Assembly (NCBI GenBank): GCA_020426845.1
Contig: JAGQPF010000167.1
Coordinates: 1-40,986 of the forward strand
Reading direction: 5' to 3'
Length of the DNA stretch: 40,986 nt
Source of the DNA: Planctomycetales bacterium
GTDB taxonomy: Bacteria; Planctomycetota; Planctomycetia; Pirellulales; Pirellulaceae
Below the pieces are notes generated by a model that was not told the origin of the DNA, ran no database searches, and saw only the letters and a list, made by a program, of their open reading frames with translations. Each line of letters starts with the position of its first letter. The stretch's first letter is position 1. Shown piece by piece: positions 39,750-40,986 of this stretch. The position numbers were made by a program, and so were the translations under genes.

Positions 39750-40561
39750 GCGACATTTCCGGCAGACAACCATCGGGCCGGCCGGCCTCACACGAGCTGC
39801 GCAGGCCGCAGGCTGTCCAACCGGCCAGTGCGCGGCAACGCAAGCCGGATGGGCGCTGGGCGACGGAGGCGCCCAGCATGAACTCGCTCTGGGTGGTGCT
39901 GATTCTGTTGGCGCCCGGGGCGGCGATGTGGATCTCCTTTTTCGTCACTCCCGGACATTGGACCACTCCGATTTACGTCGCTTCGAAGCTGGCCGTGCTG
40001 GCGCTGCCGTTGTGGTTGGTCCGAGTGCGCCCCGGTCCGCCGGCCCCTTTGATGAAGCTGGATGTGCTGACGGGCATCGGAGTCGGTGTTGGCATCAGTT
40101 TATTGATTGTTGGCTTGTACTACGGCGTCTTGCAGGGACGGCCCGAGCTATCCGTAGCCGCCGAGGTGATCCGCGCCAAATTGCACAGCGCCTCGGTCGA
40201 CTCGCCCGGACGTTTCGCCGCCATGGCGTTGTTTGTCAGCATCGGCAACTCGGCGATCGAGGAATACTTTTGGCGCTGGTTCGGGTTTGGCCAGTTGAGG
40301 ACGCATTGGCCGCCACTGGTCGCGGCGCTCGCCTCGAGCCTTTTGTTTGGCGTGCATCATCTGGTGGTGCTGATCAAGTACTTTGCCGGCAGCGCCTGGA
40401 CCATTGGCTTGCCACTGGCGACCGGCACGGTGTTGGGCGGCGTGATCTGGTGCCTGATCTATCACCTCCGTGGCTCGTTGTACGCCAACTGGGTGTCTCA
40501 CATCGTCATCGATGTGGTGATCATGCTGGTCGCCTACGACATGCTCTGGGGCGCCGCGTGA
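39746..40561 (+). CDS. CPBP family intramembrane metalloprotease
   Basis: This 271-residue protein has a hydrophilic start and about seven membrane helices. The catalytic signatures are EEYFWRWF (EExxxR type) near residue 173, FGVHH near 200 and SHIVIDVVIM near 250, matching CPBP (Abi/CAAX) proteases. Members process prenylated or small membrane substrates or serve in bacteriocin self-immunity. I chose the ATG at 39746, which overlaps the preceding stop codon by four bases. The next 425 bp are repeats. The substrate is unknown. Confidence 0.88.
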   Translation: MSDISGRQPSGRPASHELRRPQAVQPASARQRKPDGRWATEAPSMNSLWVVLILLAPGAAMWISFFVTPGHWTTPIYVASKLAVLALPLWLVRVRPGPPAPLMKLDVLTGIGVGVGISLLIVGLYYGVLQGRPELSVAAEVIRAKLHSASVDSPGRFAAMALFVSIGNSAIEEYFWRWFGFGQLRTHWPPLVAALASSLLFGVHHLVVLIKYFAGSAWTIGLPLATGTVLGGVIWCLIYHLRGSLYANWVSHIVIDVVIMLVAYDMLWGAA

Positions 40562-40986
40562 GATTTGCGATCGAATCCCTGGGCTTGCGCCCAGGGCTAA
40601 CGTCTGTCGCCCCTTCGGGGCTTGGGCGCGCGAGTGCGCTTGGGGGGTGCGATCGGGGTGCGCTCGAATTCCTGGGCTTGCGCCCAGGGCCAACATCTGT
40701 CGCCCCTCCGGGGCTTGGGCGCGCGAGTGGCTTGGGGGTGCGCTCGAATCCCTGGGCTTGCGCCCAGGGCTAACATCTGTCGCCCCTTCGGGGCTTGGGC
40801 GCGCGCGGTGCGCTTGGTTCCCTGGGCTCGACCCGCTCCCTTAATAACTCCGGCAAACTGGGCAATGCGGCAGGGGCACGGTAACTACGTAGGCAAGGTC
40901 GACTGAGCGTTCTCTGCCCTGGGCGCGAGCCCAGGGAATCGAGCACGCCGCGCGCCCAAGCCCCGAAGGGGCGACAGACGTTAGCC
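40562..40986. repeat. Palindromic repeat block at the right edge
   Basis: Three direct copies of a unit beginning TCGAATCCCTGGGCTTGCGC start at 40571, 40664 and 40744 (about 93, 80 and 72 bp). Each contains two hairpins, CCTGGGCTTGCGCCCAGG and GCCCCTTCGGGGC. A half copy follows near 40820, and an inverted copy begins near 40916 and runs off the window end. The 60 bp between the direct and inverted copies show no gene. No coding frame here is credible. Confidence 0.9.

Overview
The window looks like a piece of chromosome from a planctomycete, most likely a member of the Pirellulales. The main evidence is lineage-restricted families: two PSCyt2/PSD1 (DUF1549/DUF1553) proteins, a Tat-exported DUF1501 protein, the 73-residue PVC 'small basic protein' (TIGR04137-like), a Cys/Gly-rich lipoprotein whose C-terminus I recall from Pirellulaceae proteins, and many Hanks-type kinases and phosphatases. 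The DNA is GC-rich. I see no rRNA, tRNA, CRISPR array, transposase, integrase or phage gene. Most genes are housekeeping or lineage-typical, but several carry unusual residues or unusual fusions.

Left part (1-9.4 kb, all minus strand): rpe, a degenerate histidine-phosphatase, accD, an atypical protein kinase and a GNAT acetyltransferase form one co-directional run. Uma2 and scpB precede them. Upstream of these lies a three-gene sugar cluster (TIM-barrel isomerase-like protein, Gfo/Idh/MocA oxidoreductase, phosphomannose-isomerase-like cupin), faced by a divergent DUF4432 aldose-epimerase-like gene (9984-11138).

Middle part (11.4-25.2 kb): a minus-strand set of two translationally coupled methyltransferases plus a membrane glycosyltransferase looks like a lipid or glycan modification unit. 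After a 1.2 kb gap come a plus-strand kinase/PP2C pair, the small basic protein behind a good sigma-70-like promoter, larA and an arsC-like gene. These converge on the rtcB/archease RNA-ligase pair. A 1.3 kb non-coding block of nested palindromic repeats (21.8-22.9 kb) separates archease from an unusual thioredoxin (CMPC) and an orphan enzyme I (ptsI).

Right part (25.3-41 kb): a compact acyl-chain module (FabZ-like, long ACP, second hotdog protein lacking the catalytic His, FabF) is the most system-like locus. It is followed by the lipoprotein, a metallophosphatase, a small membrane protein, a PSCyt2/PSD1 gene and its DUF1501 partner. Next come an ECF-type sigma factor and an 806-residue protein in which a duplicated cytoplasmic motif and a transmembrane helix are fused to a second PSCyt2/PSD1 module, which suggests a built-in anti-sigma. 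The window ends with MATE, gamma-glutamylcyclotransferase-like and CPBP genes and another palindromic repeat block.

A striking overall property is the number of short palindromic repeat families in the intergenic DNA. At least nine families can be seen, and several recur at loci 5-24 kb apart. They sit mainly at gene ends and in convergent gaps.
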